A stretch of DNA of 35,164 nt from DAMCZI01 sp032095175. Its GTDB lineage: Bacteria > Bacillota > Clostridia > Clostridiales > Caloramatoraceae. Below the pieces are notes generated by a model. It was not told where the DNA came from and searched no databases. It saw only the letters and a list, made by a program, of their open reading frames with translations. Within the stretch, counting starts at the first letter, position 1. Every line of letters begins with the position of its first letter. Below are positions 32,558-35,164 of the stretch, piece by piece. The position numbers and the translations under genes were made by a program. The stretch lies in contig DAMCZI010000046.1 in NCBI GenBank assembly GCA_032095175.1, forward strand, positions 1-35,164. Direction: 5' to 3'.

Positions 32558-32769
32558 ATTAACACCCCCAATTCATATTACACAATTTATCCAAAATTGT
32601 TAACTCCCTAAAACGCTGAAATTGCGGGATTTTGTTTTATATTTTCAGAATTAATCGAATATTCTATCTTATTCTCGTTTTTTCATAGTTTGTTTTTTAA
32701 CAAACAATGATTCTAATATTGTTGTCAAAAATATAACCATCATTGTTAAAAAAGAATCATACTGCCATT
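32558..32769. other. Leader of atoE, no gene
   Basis: AT-rich region with several small inverted repeats (TTTGTT/AACAAA near 32688-32706, ATGATTC near 32707 against GAATCAT near 32754). A partial CodY-like word (TTCTGAAAAT on the minus strand near 32640-32652) matches the known consensus poorly. No firm promoter assignment. Confidence 0.3.
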
Positions 32770-32807
32770 AAAAAAAGGAAATCCCATCTTGAAATGAGGT
32801 TTCCTTT
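32770..32807 (-). terminator. Terminator of the queG gene
   Basis: On the minus strand AAAGGAAACC and its partner around GGGATTTCCTTT, followed by a T run (TTTTTTT), directly after the stop codon. Confidence 0.75.
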
Positions 32808-32811
32808 TATA

Positions 32812-33708
32812 TCATTCTTTATCTTTGAGGTTTTGAAAATTTCGCAATATTATTCCTTTACCTCTCCAGCTAAATGCTCTGTTGCCATATTTCCTTTTAA
32901 ATTCCTTGTTGGAGATATCTTTTATTTCATCATAATCAAGCTTATAAATCAAATCCTCTTTAAATTCCTCAATAGCTGTTAAATGCACATTCCTGTTATG
33001 TGGGCATACATCCTGGCATATGTCACACCCAAATACAAGGTGATTTTTATTCAATATTTCTATTTCTTCTTCACTAAGTTCACCCTTCTTCTGAGTTATA
33101 TAGGATATGCATCTCTTAGGATTTATGCTAAAATCCCCAAGTATAGCACTCCCCGGACATTTCTTTACACATTCTCCACACTTTACGCAGGTTCTTTCAA
33201 TAGGGCTGTCTGGTTCAAATGGATAATTGTTTAAAATATATCCTATAAAAAAGTATGAACCATATTTATCTGTAATTATGGAGCTGTTTATCCCAAAATA
33301 TCCAAGTCCTGCAGCATATGCAAGATACCTATCAACCAATGGCCCGGAATCCACAAACGCCATATATTCAAATCCCTCTATGCTGTTAGATAGGAATTCT
33401 CCAACTTTCTTTAGCTTTTCTCCAGCAACTCTGTGATAATCTAAAGGGTAGGTATACTTTGACAGGTTTGAATCCTCAACATGTCCAGTAAAATAGGGAA
33501 ATAGACATACTATTATAGACTTAACTCCCGGCATGGTAAGGGTAGGATCAACTCTTTTTTCAAGTTCCTTTTCTTCCATTCCTGTGTAATGCCCCTTTGA
33601 TATTCTATCCTCCAATGTTCTCTTGAGTTTAGGATATGGACCTGGAGACGCTATTCCTGCATATTCAATTCCTATGGACATACAAAAATCCTTCAATATA
33701 TTTTTCAT
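32812..33708 (-). CDS. queG: Epoxyqueuosine reductase, short form
   Basis: A 298-residue protein of the QueG family, cobalamin- and iron-sulfur-dependent enzymes that complete queuosine in tRNA. The cobalamin-binding half carries VDSGPLVDR (D120) and AAGLGYFGINSS. The two 4Fe-4S clusters are visible as CVKCGECVKKCP (C174, C177, C180, C184) and CDICQDVCPHN (C228, C231, C235), with C200 between. FSWRGKGIILRN is the family end motif. It lacks the C-terminal HEAT-like domain of the roughly 380-residue enzymes, a shorter form common in Clostridia. The start follows AAAGGAG. No other queuosine gene is nearby. Confidence 0.9.
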   Translation of the reverse strand: MKNILKDFCMSIGIEYAGIASPGPYPKLKRTLEDRISKGHYTGMEEKELEKRVDPTLTMPGVKSIIVCLFPYFTGHVEDSNLSKYTYPLDYHRVAGEKLKKVGEFLSNSIEGFEYMAFVDSGPLVDRYLAYAAGLGYFGINSSIITDKYGSYFFIGYILNNYPFEPDSPIERTCVKCGECVKKCPGSAILGDFSINPKRCISYITQKKGELSEEEIEILNKNHLVFGCDICQDVCPHNRNVHLTAIEEFKEDLIYKLDYDEIKDISNKEFKRKYGNRAFSWRGKGIILRNFQNLKDKE

Positions 33709-33818
33709 ATAGATCTCCTTTAGGTTGGGAAGGTAGCTGAGACCCCTCCAAAAAAGTAATCCTTTATTAAAAATTTGTAGTAAAAGTGGGTTTTAGATAT
33801 TAAAAAAGGATTTATATG

Positions 33819-33907
33819 GGTAACAAGCTCTTGAGTTTTGAGTTGTTTAATGAAAGCATCTGAAGATGCTTTTGATTAAATAACTCAAAACTCAAGAGCC
33901 TGTTACC
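33819..33907. repeat. Palindromic repeat, family A copy 2
   Basis: An 89-base hairpin with about 42-base arms and few mismatches. The outer ends read GGTAACA and TGTTACC; the centre is AGCATC-TGAA-GATGCT. The right arm, read in reverse complement, begins GGTAACAGGCTCTTGAGTTT and matches copy 1 at 6683. It ends eight bases after the murG stop codon and could act as its terminator. The rest of the queG-murG gap shows no gene. Confidence 0.75.
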
Positions 33908-33915
33908 TCCACCCC

Positions 33916-34980
33916 CTACCTGGTATATGAACGTATTAATTCCAATATCTTTTCTGTTCCATTGCCTGCTGCACTGTTTTCCATTGCCTTTATATATGAA
34001 GTTCTTCCATTATAGAGCTCTTCAACATTCTCCATAAAGGATTTTGAATTTAGCTCCTCCTCCATTAGGACTTTGCTAAAGCCCTGCTTTTCAAAGGATT
34101 CAGAGTTTAGTATCTGATCTCCTCTGCTTGCTTGTTTTGATAGAGGTATCAATAGATTTGGCTTTTTAAGTGCAAGAAGTTCATATATTGTTGTTGCCCC
34201 TGCCCTTGATACAACAAGGTCTGCCATTGCAAATACATGTGGAAGCTCTTCATTTATATATTCAAATTGCTTATAACCAGAAAGATTGTTTAAGGACTGG
34301 TCTACATTTCCCTTTCCACACATATGGCAAATTTGAAACTTCTTTAAAAGCTCATTTAGTATTCCCCTTATAGCATTATTTAAAACCTGAGATCCCTGGC
34401 TTCCACCTACTATAACCATAACAGGCAGCTTGTCATTAAATCCACATAACCTTTTTCCAAGCTCCGCTTTACCAGAAAACAAGCTCTCTCTTACAGGTAT
34501 GCCAGTTAAAACTCCTTTTTCCTTTGGAATATAATCCTTAGTCTCCGGGAATGTATAGCATATTTTTCTTGCAAAGGGTATGGAGAGCTTATTTGCAAGT
34601 CCTGGAGTCATGTCTGATTCATGTATTATTGCAGGGATTCCACGCATTTTTGCCGCCCATACAACAGGACAGGATACAAAGCCTCCCTTGCTGAAAACAA
34701 CATCTGGCTTTAGTTTCCTCAAAACTGACATAGCATCATTAAAGCCCCTTACAACTCTAAGGGTATCTGTAAGGTTTTTCAAATCCAAATATCTTCTAAG
34801 CTTTCCTGCGCTAATTGAATGATAAGGAATTCCCTGTGCTTCTATAAGTCCTCTTTCTATTCCATCCTTTGTTCCTATATAATGAATTTCATATCCCATT
34901 TTCTTTAAACGTGGAATAAGGGCTATATTAGGTGTCACATGCCCTGCTGTACCTCCACCTGTCATTACAATACGTTTCAT
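33916..34980 (-). CDS. murG: UDP-GlcNAc:lipid I GlcNAc-transferase MurG
   Basis: A 354-residue peripheral membrane glycosyltransferase that adds GlcNAc to lipid I to make lipid II of peptidoglycan. The N-terminal lipid-binding loop is GGGTAGHVTPN (8-18); the donor domain has VGGSQGSQVLN (about residues 192-202), SRAGATTIYELL and PLSKQASRGDQILN, where this protein has Ser/Gln where many enzymes have PxxxxxxQ. Length is normal. The start follows GAAGGAG. It is not in the dcw cell-division cluster, so it may be a stand-alone or second copy, as seen in several clostridia. Confidence 0.95.
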   Translation of the reverse strand: MKRIVMTGGGTAGHVTPNIALIPRLKKMGYEIHYIGTKDGIERGLIEAQGIPYHSISAGKLRRYLDLKNLTDTLRVVRGFNDAMSVLRKLKPDVVFSKGGFVSCPVVWAAKMRGIPAIIHESDMTPGLANKLSIPFARKICYTFPETKDYIPKEKGVLTGIPVRESLFSGKAELGKRLCGFNDKLPVMVIVGGSQGSQVLNNAIRGILNELLKKFQICHMCGKGNVDQSLNNLSGYKQFEYINEELPHVFAMADLVVSRAGATTIYELLALKKPNLLIPLSKQASRGDQILNSESFEKQGFSKVLMEEELNSKSFMENVEELYNGRTSYIKAMENSAAGNGTEKILELIRSYTR

Positions 34981-35110
34981 GCTTTCACTCCTTCGGTATA
35001 TTAACGTAATTTTACTATTACCATTATATTCTTTACAAATTTACAGGGTTCATATCAAAACCGTCTGCAAATTTATTATAATCCTTTATAATAAAATATA
35101 AAACACCTTA
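34981..35110. other. Leader of murG
   Basis: AT-rich, no gene seen. It ends at a copy of the repeat found at 1801-1851. Confidence 0.3.
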
Positions 35111-35164
35111 GGCGCGTATTAAAGAAAATAACAAGTCAAAGATTTTGAGGATATTTTGCGTCAG
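35111..35164. repeat. Partial copy of the 1801-2073 repeat, cut by the window edge
   Basis: Matches 1801-1851 except for three inserted bases (start GGCGCGTATTAAAG, and CAAAG for CAAG). It continues past the window, so a full element may lie there. Confidence 0.8.

Noticed and set aside
32636..32652. CodY-like box upstream of atoE.
   Set aside because: Only about ten of fifteen consensus positions fit, which is common by chance in AT-rich sequence.

Overview
The window is AT-rich, tightly packed chromosomal DNA that reads as a low-GC Gram-positive bacterium of the Clostridium type. Supporting signs are strong GGAGG-type ribosome sites with ATG, GTG and TTG starts, a tyrosine T-box leader, a guanidine-I (ykkC) riboswitch, a lipoprotein signal, FloA/NfeD, Spo0B-like and LytTR signalling proteins, and clostridial-type transporters (NSS with a tiny subunit, AtoE, OPT). 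No rRNA, tRNA, phage block, complete insertion sequence or CRISPR array was recognised. I cannot name the species.

Layout. 1-2073: a histidine phosphatase gene flanked by short repeats, a small lipoprotein, and a 273-bp nested inverted-repeat element. 2074-4475 (minus): a LeuT-fold sodium symporter, its 32-residue MetS-like partner and an unknown membrane protein. 4922-6636 (plus): promoter, T-box leader and tyrosyl-tRNA synthetase. 6683-7723: a hairpin repeat and a methyltransferase. 7806-9417 (minus): three overlapping genes of unknown function for membrane-associated proteins. 9522-10278: an acetyltransferase and a probable small RNA. 10385-16787 (minus): a long co-directional run of M50 protease, Rossmann reductase, HAD phosphatase, Spo0B-type kinase, NfeD, FloA, an unknown protein and a LytTR response regulator. 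17089-18054 (plus): a PadR regulator with a near-ideal self-operator and a DUF2812 membrane protein. 18157-19836 (minus): an acetyltransferase, then a LysE/GAP-like exporter behind a guanidine-I riboswitch. 20135-24332 (minus): a MarR-controlled heterodimeric ABC exporter. 24348-25114 (minus): an XRE regulator coupled to peptide deformylase. 25259-26815 (minus): an ABC-F protein. 27117-29516 (plus): an OPT transporter and a PqqD-like protein. 29756-31030 (plus): a GH29 fucosidase. 31232-34980 (minus): AtoE, QueG and MurG.

How the parts work together. Several units carry self-contained control visible in the DNA. Tyrosyl-tRNA synthetase is governed by uncharged tRNA-Tyr through the T-box. The exporter at 18945-19673 should be switched on by guanidine. 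The PadR, MarR and XRE regulators each have a palindrome overlapping a well-formed promoter. The FloA/NfeD pair sits between its likely kinase and response regulator, and a 22-bp-spaced direct repeat upstream of nfeD could be the LytTR site, suggesting a membrane-microdomain circuit under two-component control.

The least explained material is the riboswitch-controlled exporter of a family not usually linked to guanidine, the flotillin two-component cluster with its unknown 114-residue member, the OPT-PqqD pair, an unlinked small RNA, and at least three families of palindromic repeats.
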